A DNA stretch of 64,000 nt, taken from Pseudodesulfovibrio aespoeensis Aspo-2 (GTDB lineage: Bacteria; Desulfobacterota; Desulfovibrionia; Desulfovibrionales; Desulfovibrionaceae). The position numbers were made by a program, and so were the translations under genes. Under the pieces are notes generated by a model, which made no database searches, was not told the origin of the DNA, and saw only the letters and a program-made list of their open reading frames with translations. Below, in pieces: positions 40,942-51,029 of the stretch. The DNA is taken from the NCBI RefSeq assembly GCF_000176915.2, contig NC_014844.1:2232001-2296000 (forward strand), in the 5' to 3' direction. The first letter of the stretch is position 1. Each line of letters opens with the position of its first letter.

Positions 40942-42006
40942 CTACTCGCGCAGGCCCAGCCGCCTGTCCATCAGGAGCAGGTCGGCCAGGGTCAGGGCGG
41001 TCATGGCCTTGAGCACTGGGTTGATGCGCGGGATGGCGGCGATATCGTGCCGCCCGCCCACGGTGATGGTGGCAGCCTCGCCTGTCCGGGTCACGGTGCG
41101 CTGCTCGCGGGCAATGGACGGGATGGGCTTGATGTAGGCCCTGGCCACGATGTCCTGGCCTGACGAAATGCCGCCGAGGATGCCGCCCGCATTGTTGGAG
41201 GCAAAGCCCTCCGGGCTGATGGGGTCATTGTTTTCACTGCCCAGCGACCGGGCCGCGCCGCAGCCCGAGCCGATCTCCACCGCCTTGACCGCGCCCACGG
41301 ACATGAGCGCATAGGCCAGCCGGGCGTCGAGCTTGTCAAAGACCGGCTCCCCCAGCCCGGCGGGTACGCAGATGGCGCGCACCTCGACCACGCCGCCCAG
41401 GGTGTCGCCCTGGCCCTTGACGCGCTTGATGCGCTCTTCCCAGGCAGCCGGGGCGTCCGGGTCAGGGCTGAAATAGGGCCTGTCCTGCGCTCCTTCCCAA
41501 TCAATGAGCCGGGCCGCTATGCCGCCCAGTTCCACGGTATAGGCGAAAATCGAAATGCCCTCGGCGCGCAGCAGCTCCTGGGCGATGGCCCCGCCCGCCA
41601 CGCGGCTGACGGTCTCCCGGCCCGAGGACCGCCCGCCGCCCCGATAGTCGCGCAGGCCGAACTTGGCGTTGAAGGCAAAGTCCGCGTGACCGGGACGGAA
41701 AATGTCCCTGATGGCGGAATAGTCGTTGGAGCGGTGATCGGTGTTCTCCACATGAAAGCCAATGGGCGTGCCCGTGGTCACCCCCTCGAAGACGCCGGAA
41801 AGGATGCGCACGCGGTCCGCCTCCTTGCGCGCCGTGGAGGCCAGACCGCCCTGGCCCGGTTTGCGCCGGTCCAGCTCGCGCTGGAGCATGGCCTCGTCCA
41901 GGGGAATCCCCGCCGGGCAGCCGTCGATGACGCCGCCCAGGCCGGGTCCATGGGACTCGCCATAAGTGGTCAGCCGAAACATGGTGCCGAAGACGTTGCC
42001 GCTCAT
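40942..42006 (-). CDS. aroC: Chorismate synthase
   Basis: This 354-aa enzyme shows the three chorismate synthase signatures: GESHGPGLGGVIDGCPAGIP, GGRSSGRETVSRVAGGAIA, and the C-terminal RHDIAAIPRINPVLKAM. It converts EPSP to chorismate using reduced FMN. It lies 9 bp after the TrkA-like gene and may share the rel transcript. It provides the last common step of the aromatic pathway whose first enzyme (ADTH type) is at 6309. Confidence 0.96.
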   Translation of the reverse strand: MSGNVFGTMFRLTTYGESHGPGLGGVIDGCPAGIPLDEAMLQRELDRRKPGQGGLASTARKEADRVRILSGVFEGVTTGTPIGFHVENTDHRSNDYSAIRDIFRPGHADFAFNAKFGLRDYRGGGRSSGRETVSRVAGGAIAQELLRAEGISIFAYTVELGGIAARLIDWEGAQDRPYFSPDPDAPAAWEERIKRVKGQGDTLGGVVEVRAICVPAGLGEPVFDKLDARLAYALMSVGAVKAVEIGSGCGAARSLGSENNDPISPEGFASNNAGGILGGISSGQDIVARAYIKPIPSIAREQRTVTRTGEAATITVGGRHDIAAIPRINPVLKAMTALTLADLLLMDRRLGLRE

Positions 42007-42015
42007 GGCCGCTCC

Positions 42016-42675
42016 CTAATAATTGTTGATCTTGATCACATCTTTGGTGTTGCCGAGCAGGACAAGCACGTCCCCTTCCTCAAGCGCCTTGTCGGCCTGG
42101 GGCACAAAGCTGAAATCTGCCTCGCCGCTGTGGCGGTAGGCGATGACCTGAACGGAATACGTATTGGTCAGGTTCAGTTCACGCAAGGTTTTTCCCGTCC
42201 ACTTGCTGACCAGTATCTCGCGCGTGACCACGTCCTTGCCCAAACCGAGGTAGTCGTGCAGTCCGGGCGCGGCCAACCGGTGGGCCATCTGAAAAGCCAC
42301 ATACGCCTCGGGAAAAACCACAAAGGGCACGCCGAGCTTGTAGAGCACCCGCTCGTGTTCCTCGCTCATGGCCTTGACCCAGATGCGGCCCACGCCCAGG
42401 GCCTGAAGATTGAGCACCACCAGGATGCTCGCCTCCATGGACGAACCGGTGGAGACCACCACGGTCTCAAGCTCCTTGAACCCGATCTGCTCCAGAGCCT
42501 TCTCGTCCGTGGCGTCGGCCTGATAGACTTGGCTCAGCACTCCCTGCGCCCTGCGGATGTTGGCTTCGCTGCGATCCACGCCGATCACGTCGTGCCCCAG
42601 GTCAACCATGGCCTTGGCCAAGGTCAGGCCGAACTTGCCCAGCCCGACAACCCCTATCTCCAATTTCTGCGCCAT
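42016..42675 (-). CDS. TrkA/KtrA-type potassium channel regulatory subunit
   Basis: This 219-aa protein has an N-terminal RCK_N Rossmann domain (VVGLGKFGLTLAKAM, VIGVDRSEAN, YQADATDEKAL) and a C-terminal RCK_C domain (~140-219; EEGDVLVLLGNTKD). It gates a potassium transporter in response to nucleotides. The single RCK pair makes it KtrA-like rather than the double TrkA of enterics. No membrane partner (TrkH/KtrB) is adjacent within this window. It lies between rel and aroC on the same strand. Confidence 0.9.
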   Translation of the reverse strand: MAQKLEIGVVGLGKFGLTLAKAMVDLGHDVIGVDRSEANIRRAQGVLSQVYQADATDEKALEQIGFKELETVVVSTGSSMEASILVVLNLQALGVGRIWVKAMSEEHERVLYKLGVPFVVFPEAYVAFQMAHRLAAPGLHDYLGLGKDVVTREILVSKWTGKTLRELNLTNTYSVQVIAYRHSGEADFSFVPQADKALEEGDVLVLLGNTKDVIKINNY

Positions 42676-42742
42676 ATGACCTCCATTGCATCAACCTATC
42701 GGGAACACTGCGGGCCGCCTGCCATGCCGCGCCGGGGCGCGG

Positions 42743-44923
42743 TCAGGAAACGCGCAACGCCTCCTGCACCGCCTTGAGCGCCTTGACCTTGGACAGGGCG
42801 CTGTAGAGCTGGTCCAGGTCCTTGACCTCCACGGTGAACTCCAGCACCGAGGTGCCGTCCACCTTGGACTCGAAGCTGCCCGAATCGATGTTGACGTTCT
42901 GCTCGGCCAGCATGGAGCATATCTTGCCAAGCATGCCGGTCTTGTTCAGACACTTGATCTTGATCTTGGCCGGATACGGCTTCTCCTCGACGCCTTCCCA
43001 ATTGACGCCGACGAGCCGTTCCTCCTCGAAATTCTTGACGTTATGACAATCGATGCGGTGGACGGTCACACCCCGGCCACGGGTGATGTAGCCGATGATG
43101 GGCTCGCCGGGCAACGGATTGCAGCAACTGGCGAATCGGACCAGGACGTTGTCCACACCCGAAATCTGGAGACCGTCTGTCTTGGGCTTCTTCTTCGGAT
43201 CCGGCGCAGGGGCGCTCTCCTCCTCCTTATCCCGGACCTTGCGCAGGTCCATACTCTCGCCGTGGATGACCGAGTAGAGCTTCTTGACCACCTTGCGCGG
43301 GGTGAAGCGCGAAAACCCCACCTGGGTCAGCAGGTCATCCACGCTGCCGCAGTTGAAGCCCTCCACAAGCTTGATGAAGTCGCCGTCCTTGATCGCCTTC
43401 TGGACGTTGATGCCCAGGCGGCGGCCCTCTTTCTCCAGCAGTTCGCGGCCCAGGGCGATGGCCCGCTCGCGCTCCACGGTGCGGATGTACTGCTTGATGC
43501 GTGTGCGCGCCTTGGCCGTCTTGACGAACTTGAGCCAATCGCGGCTGGGCATCCGGTTCTTGTCGGTGATGATCTCCACCGAGTCGCCGTTCTTGAGCGG
43601 GCTGTGCAGCGGCACGATGCGGCCATTGACCTTGGCCCCGGCACACTTGTCGCCTACCTCGGAGTGAATGGCGTAGGCAAAATCCACCGGGGTCGCGCCT
43701 TCTGGCAACTCCTTGATGTCGCCGCTGGGCGTGAAGACGTAGACCTCCTCCTGAAACATCTCAAGCCGCAGCGAGGCCATGAACTCGCGCGGGTCCGAAA
43801 GCTCGCGCTGCCAATCCATGATCTGCCGCAGCCAGGTGTAACGCTCGGCGTCGCGGGTGTCGGCGCTCCTGGCCCGCTTGCTCCCCTTGCCCACCTCCTT
43901 GTACTGCCAATGGGCGGCCACGCCGTACTCGGCGATGCGGTTCATCTCCTCGGTGCGGATCTGCACCTCGATGCGCTCCCCGTCCGGGCCGATGACGGTG
44001 GAGTGCAGGCTCTGGTACATGTTGGCCTTGGGGATGGAGATGTAGTCCTTGAACCGCCCCGGCACGGGCCGCCAGATGGAGTGGATGAGCCCCAGCACGG
44101 CGTAGCAGTCCTTGACGGATTCGAGAATGATGCGGAAGGCGATGAGGTCGTATATCTCGTCGAAGGTCAGCCCCTGCTGCTCCATCTTCACATGGATGGA
44201 GTGCAGGTGTTTGGTGCGCCCGTAAACGCGCCCCTTGATCTTGTTCTTCTTGAGCATGTCGTTGATCAGGTCGATGACCTTGTCAATGTACGGCTCGCCG
44301 GAGGCCCGGTGCTCGGACACGGCCTGGCTCAACTGGTCGAAGACATCGGGCTTGAGATACCTGAGGCAGAGGTCCTCAAGCTCGGTCTTGACCCGGTGCA
44401 GGCCGAGGCGGTTGGCCAGGGGTGCGTAGATGTCCTGTGTCTCCTGGGCGATGAGCCGCTGCTTGACCGGCTTCATGAACTCCAGGGTGCGCATGTTGTG
44501 CAACCGGTCGGCCAGCTTGACCATGAGCACGCGGATATCCTCGGCCATGGCCAGGATCAGCTTGCGGATGTTCTCCGCCTGCTGCACGGCCTTGGATTCG
44601 AAGTCCATCTGGCTGATCTTGGTCACCCCGTCTACGATGTCGGCCACATCCGAGCCAAAGAATTCCTCGATCTCGTCCACCGAGGCCTGGGTGTCCTCCA
44701 CCGTGTCGTGCAGCAGCCCGGCGGCCACCGTGGCCTCGTCGAGCTGCATCTCGGCCAGCAGGTAGGCCACATTCATGGGATGGGAGATGTACGGCTCGCC
44801 GGAGCGGCGGACCACGCCGTCGTGCGCCTGGGCGGAAAAAACATAGGCCCGCTGGATCAGATCCAGGTCAGGATTATCTATATATGACGCCACCTTATCG
44901 GTGATCTGGTTGATGCGAATCAT
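42743..44923 (-). CDS. Bifunctional (p)ppGpp synthetase/hydrolase, RelA/SpoT family
   Basis: This 726-aa protein has the HD hydrolase domain with an intact catalytic motif H72-D73 (LLHDTVEDT), a synthetase domain (GRTKHLHSIHVKM, and the G-loop with RFKDYISIPKANMYQSLH; RFKD indicates the bifunctional Rel/SpoT class rather than EXDD RelA), a TGS domain (VYVFTPSGDIKELPEGATPV), and C-terminal zinc-finger and ACT domains (FASCCNPLPGEPIIGYITRG). It both makes and degrades the stringent alarmone. An orphan SBP gene lies immediately upstream. Confidence 0.95.
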   Translation of the reverse strand: MIRINQITDKVASYIDNPDLDLIQRAYVFSAQAHDGVVRRSGEPYISHPMNVAYLLAEMQLDEATVAAGLLHDTVEDTQASVDEIEEFFGSDVADIVDGVTKISQMDFESKAVQQAENIRKLILAMAEDIRVLMVKLADRLHNMRTLEFMKPVKQRLIAQETQDIYAPLANRLGLHRVKTELEDLCLRYLKPDVFDQLSQAVSEHRASGEPYIDKVIDLINDMLKKNKIKGRVYGRTKHLHSIHVKMEQQGLTFDEIYDLIAFRIILESVKDCYAVLGLIHSIWRPVPGRFKDYISIPKANMYQSLHSTVIGPDGERIEVQIRTEEMNRIAEYGVAAHWQYKEVGKGSKRARSADTRDAERYTWLRQIMDWQRELSDPREFMASLRLEMFQEEVYVFTPSGDIKELPEGATPVDFAYAIHSEVGDKCAGAKVNGRIVPLHSPLKNGDSVEIITDKNRMPSRDWLKFVKTAKARTRIKQYIRTVERERAIALGRELLEKEGRRLGINVQKAIKDGDFIKLVEGFNCGSVDDLLTQVGFSRFTPRKVVKKLYSVIHGESMDLRKVRDKEEESAPAPDPKKKPKTDGLQISGVDNVLVRFASCCNPLPGEPIIGYITRGRGVTVHRIDCHNVKNFEEERLVGVNWEGVEEKPYPAKIKIKCLNKTGMLGKICSMLAEQNVNIDSGSFESKVDGTSVLEFTVEVKDLDQLYSALSKVKALKAVQEALRVS

Positions 44924-44938
44924 GAAGCCTTCTTGATC

Positions 44939-46588
44939 CTACGGCTGCATCTGCAGCGATTTCGGTATCCACCATTTGGGAAAGTTGTAGGCAATGCCCG
45001 CCGGGGCGGCCTGGATATTGCGCACCCTGGCCTGCACAATGGGCAGGGATTTGGGAACATACAGGAAGCAGTACGGCACCTCGTCATGCAATATGCGCTG
45101 CACTTCGTCGTAGATGGGCTTGCGCGCCTTCGGATCGACCAGCCTGCGGCCCCGCTCCAGCAGCGCATCCAGTTCAGGATTGACGTAGCGGGTGAAGTTG
45201 AGCCCCCGCTCCACGGCCTGTGACGAATGCCAGACGCTGTAGATGTCCGGGTCCTGGAGGATGTTCCAACTCAAGATCACGGCGTCGAACCGCCCCTTGT
45301 CCACGAACTCCTTGATAAAGGCCGCCCACTCCACTGTGCGCAGCTCCACCTTGATGCCCACGTCCCTGAGCCGCTGCTGGATGATCACCCCGGATTTGAT
45401 GCGCTGGGTGTTGCCCTGGTTGGTGATGATGGAAAAGGCAAAGGGAACCCCGTCCCTGTCCAGGATGCCGTCGCCGTCGCTATCCGCCCAGCCCGCCTCG
45501 GCCAGCAGCTCCCTTGACCGCTGCGGGTCATAGGTTCGGGGCTTGACGGCCTCGTTGTACTGCCAAGTGCCGGGCTTATACGGCCCGTTGGCCATCTCGC
45601 CCAGGCCGTAGAGCACGCCCTTGACGATCTCGCGCCGGTCAATGGCGTGGTCGATGGCCCGGCGCACCCGGACATCCTTGAAAAACGGATGGTTCATGTT
45701 GAAGCCGAGAAAGGCGTAGCCAGAGGCCAGGTACTCGAACTTGTTGAAGCTGCCGTCCCAGCCCGGCCCGCTGGTCTGGTAGAGGTATTGCAGCGGGGTC
45801 AGGTCCATGGTGTCGAGGTTGCCCGCCTTGAGCTCCAGGAACTGGGTGGAGAGGTCCGGAATCATCCGGTAGATGACCCTGTCGATGTACGGCCTGCCCT
45901 CGAAATGGTCCGGGTTGGCCTCCAGCACGATGCGGCTGCCGGGCGTCCACTCCTTGAGCATGTACGGCCCGGCCCCCAGGGGCTCGCGGCTGTACTTCGT
46001 GTTGAGCAGATCCTCGCCCTCCATGGCGTGTTTGGGCAGGATGTCCATGGCCCAGGTGATGAGCGCCTTGGCAAAGGGCTGGTCGTACTCCACCTCAAAC
46101 GAGTACCGGCCCGTAAGCCGGAACGCCTTGACCGCCTTGAAATTCTCGGCATAGGCCGTGGGCGTTGTCGGGTCGATCATCAGCCGGTAGGTGAATTCCA
46201 CGTCCTCTGCCGTGAGCGGCTCGCCGTCGAACCAGCGGATGTCCTCGCGCAGGGTGAACCGGATGAGCCGCCCCTCGTCGAGCACCTCGAAGGACTTGGC
46301 CGCGTAGGGCACGAGCTCAATGTCCTTGTCATACTTGATCAGGCCGACGAATATCTGCGAGGCCACGGAATGGGAGGCTCCGCTGGTGGAAAGGGCCGAG
46401 ATGAGATTGTCCGGCTCGCCGAGCATGGCCTCGACAATGCTGCCCCCATATTGCGGTTCGGACGGGAGCGCGGCCTGATCGACCGGCCTGACGGGCGTGG
46501 CCGGGCCGCCCCCCTCGCCGCATGCCGCAAGAAAGGCCATGGCAAGGGCCATGGCAAGGGAAAACATCAGGGGGGTTGGCAGTCTCAT
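44939..46588 (-). CDS. Orphan peptide-type substrate-binding lipoprotein (SBP_bac_5)
   Basis: This 549-aa protein has a signal ending LAAC (Cys about 23) and the SBP_bac_5 fold: GGSIVEAMLGEPDNL, FTLREDIRWFDGEPLTAEDV, and an EF-hand-like ADSDGDGILDRDG loop. It would bind peptides or similar ligands at the membrane. No permease or ATPase genes are near; the other transporter at 19.4-25.1 kb has its own binding protein. The ATG at 46588 is preferred over a TTG four codons up. The rel gene follows by 15 bp. Confidence 0.87.
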   Translation of the reverse strand: MRLPTPLMFSLAMALAMAFLAACGEGGGPATPVRPVDQAALPSEPQYGGSIVEAMLGEPDNLISALSTSGASHSVASQIFVGLIKYDKDIELVPYAAKSFEVLDEGRLIRFTLREDIRWFDGEPLTAEDVEFTYRLMIDPTTPTAYAENFKAVKAFRLTGRYSFEVEYDQPFAKALITWAMDILPKHAMEGEDLLNTKYSREPLGAGPYMLKEWTPGSRIVLEANPDHFEGRPYIDRVIYRMIPDLSTQFLELKAGNLDTMDLTPLQYLYQTSGPGWDGSFNKFEYLASGYAFLGFNMNHPFFKDVRVRRAIDHAIDRREIVKGVLYGLGEMANGPYKPGTWQYNEAVKPRTYDPQRSRELLAEAGWADSDGDGILDRDGVPFAFSIITNQGNTQRIKSGVIIQQRLRDVGIKVELRTVEWAAFIKEFVDKGRFDAVILSWNILQDPDIYSVWHSSQAVERGLNFTRYVNPELDALLERGRRLVDPKARKPIYDEVQRILHDEVPYCFLYVPKSLPIVQARVRNIQAAPAGIAYNFPKWWIPKSLQMQP

Positions 46589-46594
46589 TTTTTC

Positions 46595-46625
46595 TTGCAA
46601 AACTACGGTGGTTGGACCATATAAT
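46595..46625 (+). promoter_or_regulatory. Possible promoter of the helicase gene
   Basis: TTGCAA (46595-46600) and a consensus TATAAT (46620-46625) are 19 bp apart, in the divergent region between the binding-protein and helicase genes. The -10 box is perfect but spacing is long. Confidence 0.35.
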
Positions 46626-46784
46626 CGGGAGAGCGTCGGCCACTTGGTACACTATGAACCAATGGGCCTGAAAAGCCAAGTGGGCGAAAGGCGGCGCAAT
46701 GGTTTTTATACATCTTGCCGAACGGCGTGGATACGGGTAATCAAACGTGTTCAAATATCCCGGCAAGCGACAGAGAGTGTTTGA

Positions 46785-49700
46785 ATGACCAGTGGCGAAG
46801 AACAAATAGTCAAATCCATCCTCCAGAACTTCATTGGCGACAGCATCCCGGAATACATCCTGGAAAGCGCCAATGAAATGGTCGCGGCCAATGGAGTGTC
46901 CAAGCTCGACCTGAAGAAGCGCGACCAGTACTGGGACATCGACGGTCAGGTACAGGGCGACGAATTCCAGAACTACACCTCGGAGATCGGCCTCAACCTG
47001 AACGACCGGAGCATCAACTTCTACTGCAACTGTCCGGATTCCTTCTCCGGCGTCTGCCGCCACGTGGCGGCCACTGCGGTCAAGCTGCTCAAGTCGCTCA
47101 ACTCCGAATCGGGCGAAAAGGCCCCCACCCCCCGCACCGACTGGCGCCAGACCTTCCGCCCCTTTTTCGCCACCGAGCTTGAGCCGGAGGCCGGGAGGCA
47201 CTATCTCATCTACCGCATCTACCCGGAGCTCGGGCGGCTCCAGGTGGCCTTTTTCCGCGCCCGCCAGAACAAGTCGGGCATCTCCCAGGTGCAGAACGAA
47301 GTCACCCTGACCCAGATCGTGGAGAACCCGGACTGGTGCGACACCTCGCCCGCCCTGCCCGGCGTGGCCGAGCAGATAGGCCACTACCTCGACTACTGGG
47401 GCCACCGGGTCGAAATCCCGGCGGGCCTGCACTCCTGGTTCTTCCGCGCCGTCAAAAACGAATATTATCTCTTCCTGCGCGAGACCGACCAGCCTGTGAC
47501 CATCGAGTCCAAGACCATGCAGCTCAAGCTCTCCCCGACCTTGAGCGAGGACGGACTGATGTTCGACATCCTCCTGTCCAGGGAGGACAAGCTGCCCTTC
47601 TCCATCACCGACGAGGAGGAGATCTATTTCTACGGGCGGCTGCCGCTTTGGGTCTACTACAAGAACTCCTTCTACCCGGTGCAGACAGGGCTGGACCCCA
47701 AGCTGGTGCAGAGCATGGTGGTGAAGAAACCCATTGTGCCCCATGCCGACGTGTCGGAATTCCTCGACCGCGTCTGGACCCGCATCCCGGTCTCTGACCT
47801 CTACGGCCAGGAGGACTTCCTGGAGCGCGTGGGGCCGATATTCCAGAAGGCCGAGTACAATCCCAAGCTCTTCCTGGACGAGGAAGGCAGCCTGCTGATC
47901 CTCAAGGTGCAGAACATCTACGAGAACGAGCACGGCGAATTCATCATGCCCGGTCCCAACCCGGACCTGCAGACCGGCAGCTACCACGTGGGCGGCAAGA
48001 GCTACCTCATCAGACGCTCCCAGGAGGAGGAAGCCAACCTGCTGGCCGAGCTGCACGACATGCGCTTCCAGCCCAGGAACAACCACATCTGGTTCATGGA
48101 GCAGGAGGAGGCCATCAACTTCCTGCTCGACCACTATCCCCAGCTGGTCGAGGCATACCGCGTCTTCGGCGAGCAAAACCTGACCCGCTACAAAGTGCGC
48201 ACCACCCAACCCATTGTCATCGCCGAGGTGGAATCCGACGAGGCGGACAAGTGGTTCAACCTGGAACTCTCGGTGGAGTACGACGACCAGCGCGTGCCCA
48301 TCGACGAGATATGGGAGGCGTGGACCAAGGGCAAACGGTATGTCCAGCTCAAGGACGGCTCATACACCAGCCTGCCCGAATCCTGGCTCAACAAGCTCGG
48401 CCACAAACTCAAGGCCCTGGGCTTTGATCCCGAAAAGGCGCCCAAGAAGCAGTTCAACCAGTTCGAGGCCCCGGTGCTCGACAAGATACTGGAAGATCTG
48501 CCCCAGGCGCACACAGACTCGTACTACGTCAAGCTCAAAGAAAAAATAAACAATTTCAACGAAATAAGACTAATGGAGCAACCCCGGAAGCTCCAGGCCA
48601 CCCTGCGGCCCTACCAGCTCCAGGGCATGAGCTACCTCAACTTCCTGCGCGAGTACGGGTTCGGCGGCATCCTGGCCGACGAGATGGGCCTGGGCAAGAC
48701 CATCCAGACCCTCTCCTACATCCAGTCCCTGGTGGACTCCGGCGTGGATGGCCCCAACCTGATCATCGTGCCCACCTCGGTCCTGCCCAACTGGGAGCGC
48801 GAGGCGCAAAAATTCGTGCCCGAACTCAAGCGGCTGACCATCTACGGTGCCAAGCGCGACGACCTCTTCCAGCACATCAAGGACTCGCATCTGGTCATCA
48901 CCACCTATGCCCTGCTGCGCCGGGATCTCGAAGAGCTGCTCAAGTACAAGTACACCAGCGTCATCCTCGACGAGGCGCAGAACATCAAGAACCCCAACAC
49001 CATCACGGCACGCTCGGTGCGCAAACTCGAAGCCGGGCTGCGCGTCTGCCTTTCGGGCACGCCCATCGAGAACAACCTTTTCGAGCTGTGGTCGCTCTTC
49101 GAATTTCTCATGCCCGGCTTCCTCGGGTCGCAGCATTCCTTCCAGCGGGGCATCGTCAAGCCCATCAAGGACGGCGACGAGGAGACCCTCGACTACCTGC
49201 GCTCCAGGGTCAAACCGTTCATCCTGCGCCGCACCAAATCCGAGGTGGCCAAGGATCTGCCGCCCAAGATCGAGACCACGCACTACTGCGAGCTGGTGGA
49301 CGAACAGCGCGACCTCTACAACGCCCTGGCCAAGAAGCTCAAGGATCAGGTGCTGCGCGACGTGGAGGAAAAGGGCATGGCCAAGAGCCAGATGTCCATC
49401 CTCGACGCCCTGCTCAAGCTGCGCCAGATCTGCTGCCACCCGCGCCTGCTCAAGCTCGACATGCCCGGCGTGTCCACCAACCTGCCCTCGGGCAAGTTCG
49501 ACGCCTTCAAGGACTTGGTGATTGACATCATCGAGGGCGGCCACAAGGTGCTGGTCTTCTCCCAGTTCGTACGCATGCTCCACGTCATCCGCAGCTGGCT
49601 CCAGATCCGCGAGATTCCCTTCGCCTACCTTGACGGCTCGTCCAAGGACCGCTTCGAGCAGGTGGACCGGTTCAATGACAACCCGGACATCCCCATCTTC

Positions 49701-49994
49701 CTCATCTCGCTCAAGGCGGGCGGCACGGGCCTCAACCTGACCAGCGCCGACTACGTCATCCACTACGACCCGTGGTGGAACCCGGCGGTGGAGAATCAGG
49801 CCACGGACCGCACCCACCGCATCGGCCAGAAGCGGCAGGTCTTCGCCTACAAGATGATCTGCCAGAACACGGTGGAAGAGCGCATCCTCAAGCTCCAGGA
49901 GCAGAAAAAGGACGTGGCCGAGTCCATCATTCCCGGCCAGTCCGCCCTCAAGGGGCTGACCCGCGACGATCTCGAAATGCTCTTCGAAATCTAG
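46785..49994 (+). CDS. SWIM zinc-finger SNF2-family DEAD/DEAH helicase
   Basis: This 1069-aa protein has an N-terminal SWIM zinc finger (CNCPDSFSGVCRH, about residues 81-93), a long middle region, and a SNF2 ATPase core from ~600: motif I DEMGLGKTIQTL (~632), motif II LDEAQNIKNP, motif III CLSGTPIENN, motif V SLKAGGTGLNLTSA, motif VI DRTHRIGQKRQV. Such proteins translocate on duplex DNA and remodel nucleoprotein, for instance displacing RNA polymerase. The gene stands alone, without nuclease or methylase neighbours. The ATG yields a conventional N-terminus, with a weak AGAGAG upstream. Confidence 0.92.
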   Translation: MTSGEEQIVKSILQNFIGDSIPEYILESANEMVAANGVSKLDLKKRDQYWDIDGQVQGDEFQNYTSEIGLNLNDRSINFYCNCPDSFSGVCRHVAATAVKLLKSLNSESGEKAPTPRTDWRQTFRPFFATELEPEAGRHYLIYRIYPELGRLQVAFFRARQNKSGISQVQNEVTLTQIVENPDWCDTSPALPGVAEQIGHYLDYWGHRVEIPAGLHSWFFRAVKNEYYLFLRETDQPVTIESKTMQLKLSPTLSEDGLMFDILLSREDKLPFSITDEEEIYFYGRLPLWVYYKNSFYPVQTGLDPKLVQSMVVKKPIVPHADVSEFLDRVWTRIPVSDLYGQEDFLERVGPIFQKAEYNPKLFLDEEGSLLILKVQNIYENEHGEFIMPGPNPDLQTGSYHVGGKSYLIRRSQEEEANLLAELHDMRFQPRNNHIWFMEQEEAINFLLDHYPQLVEAYRVFGEQNLTRYKVRTTQPIVIAEVESDEADKWFNLELSVEYDDQRVPIDEIWEAWTKGKRYVQLKDGSYTSLPESWLNKLGHKLKALGFDPEKAPKKQFNQFEAPVLDKILEDLPQAHTDSYYVKLKEKINNFNEIRLMEQPRKLQATLRPYQLQGMSYLNFLREYGFGGILADEMGLGKTIQTLSYIQSLVDSGVDGPNLIIVPTSVLPNWEREAQKFVPELKRLTIYGAKRDDLFQHIKDSHLVITTYALLRRDLEELLKYKYTSVILDEAQNIKNPNTITARSVRKLEAGLRVCLSGTPIENNLFELWSLFEFLMPGFLGSQHSFQRGIVKPIKDGDEETLDYLRSRVKPFILRRTKSEVAKDLPPKIETTHYCELVDEQRDLYNALAKKLKDQVLRDVEEKGMAKSQMSILDALLKLRQICCHPRLLKLDMPGVSTNLPSGKFDAFKDLVIDIIEGGHKVLVFSQFVRMLHVIRSWLQIREIPFAYLDGSSKDRFEQVDRFNDNPDIPIFLISLKAGGTGLNLTSADYVIHYDPWWNPAVENQATDRTHRIGQKRQVFAYKMICQNTVEERILKLQEQKKDVAESIIPGQSALKGLTRDDLEMLFEI

Positions 49995-50114
49995 GCCAGA
50001 CGTGCTGTCACAGGAAAGTAAGAAAGATTCCCATTTACTCGCGCAGCGCCCTCTGCTAGGTCAGGGCTGGGACGCTCCCCCGCGCCCGGCACACACGCCA
50101 GCAGGATGTGACGC

Positions 50115-51002
50115 ATGTATGTGATGGACAGGCTTTACAACGGGGTCACCTATGTCTTTGACCCCCTGCACCACTACTGGGAGAAGGATTCCACCCAGCG
50201 GGCAGTGGGCGGCATGCTCATCGCGGTCTTTTCCCTGGCCCTGATCGCCATCGAGCTGAACCGGGAGGGGTTGCTCCCGGACCGACTGGCCGAGCTGACC
50301 CCCACCAGCCACTACATGGCCATCAACCTGGCCTTCACCCTGGTCCTCGTCCTCGAAGTTGTCAGCCTGATCTTCACCCTGCCATGCTCCATCTCGAAAT
50401 CCGTGGGCAAGCAGTTCGAGATACTGGCCCTGATCCTGCTGCGTAGCGCCTTCAAGGGGCTGGCCGACTTCCCCGAACCACTGACCATCATCGGGTATGA
50501 GAAGGAACTGCTGGTCATCCTGGCCGACGGGGGCGGGGCCGTGATCATCTTCGCCCTGCTCGGCGTCTACAGCCTGCTGCGCCTGCGCATGGAGGAGACC
50601 CGGATGGCCGGGCCGACCCTGTTCCGGTTCGTGGCGGCCAAGAAGCTCGTGGCCCTGATCATCCTGGCCATCTTCATCGGCATGGGGGTCAAGAACTGCC
50701 TGCTCCTGGCCTCGGGCCACATTCCGCACGCGTTCTTCGAGAAATTCTACACGGTCCTCATCTTCAGCGACATCATGCTGGTGCTCATCGCCCAGCGCTA
50801 CCTGCCGGAATTCCGGGCGGTCTTCCGCAACTCCGGCTTTGCCCTGGCCACCCTGCTCATCCGCGTGGCCCTGACTGCTCCGCCTTACTCCAATGTGATC
50901 ATCGGCATCGGCTCGGCCTTCTTCGCCTGCGTCCTGACCCTGGTCTACAACACCTTCTACTCCAACGCGGCCCAGCCCAAACGGACCAAAGCCCCACGCT
51001 AG
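50115..51002 (+). CDS. Polytopic membrane protein of unknown function
   Basis: This 295-aa protein has about seven predicted membrane helices (e.g. GGMLIAVFSLALIAIELN, NLAFTLVLVLEVVSLIFTL, LIILAIFIGMGVKNCLLLA, TLLIRVALTAPPYSNVIIGI) and a short basic C-terminal tail. I see no transporter or enzyme signature. It follows the helicase by 120 bp, same strand, probably separate transcription. ATGs at 50115 and 50124 are both possible starts. Convergent with the M15 peptidase gene. Confidence 0.68.
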   Translation: MYVMDRLYNGVTYVFDPLHHYWEKDSTQRAVGGMLIAVFSLALIAIELNREGLLPDRLAELTPTSHYMAINLAFTLVLVLEVVSLIFTLPCSISKSVGKQFEILALILLRSAFKGLADFPEPLTIIGYEKELLVILADGGGAVIIFALLGVYSLLRLRMEETRMAGPTLFRFVAAKKLVALIILAIFIGMGVKNCLLLASGHIPHAFFEKFYTVLIFSDIMLVLIAQRYLPEFRAVFRNSGFALATLLIRVALTAPPYSNVIIGIGSAFFACVLTLVYNTFYSNAAQPKRTKAPR

Positions 51003-51029
51003 ACAACGCGCCCGGTCAGCGGGCCGCCG

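Noticed and set aside
44939-46588. Functional EF-hand calcium site in the orphan binding protein
   Set aside because: The DSDGDGILDRDG loop is a usual feature of this SBP family in this position and does not by itself indicate calcium signalling.
46785-49994. SNF2 helicase as part of a phage-defence system
   Set aside because: The neighbours are an orphan membrane protein and a binding protein, with no nuclease, methylase or PLD gene; SWIM-SNF2 proteins are common housekeeping genes.
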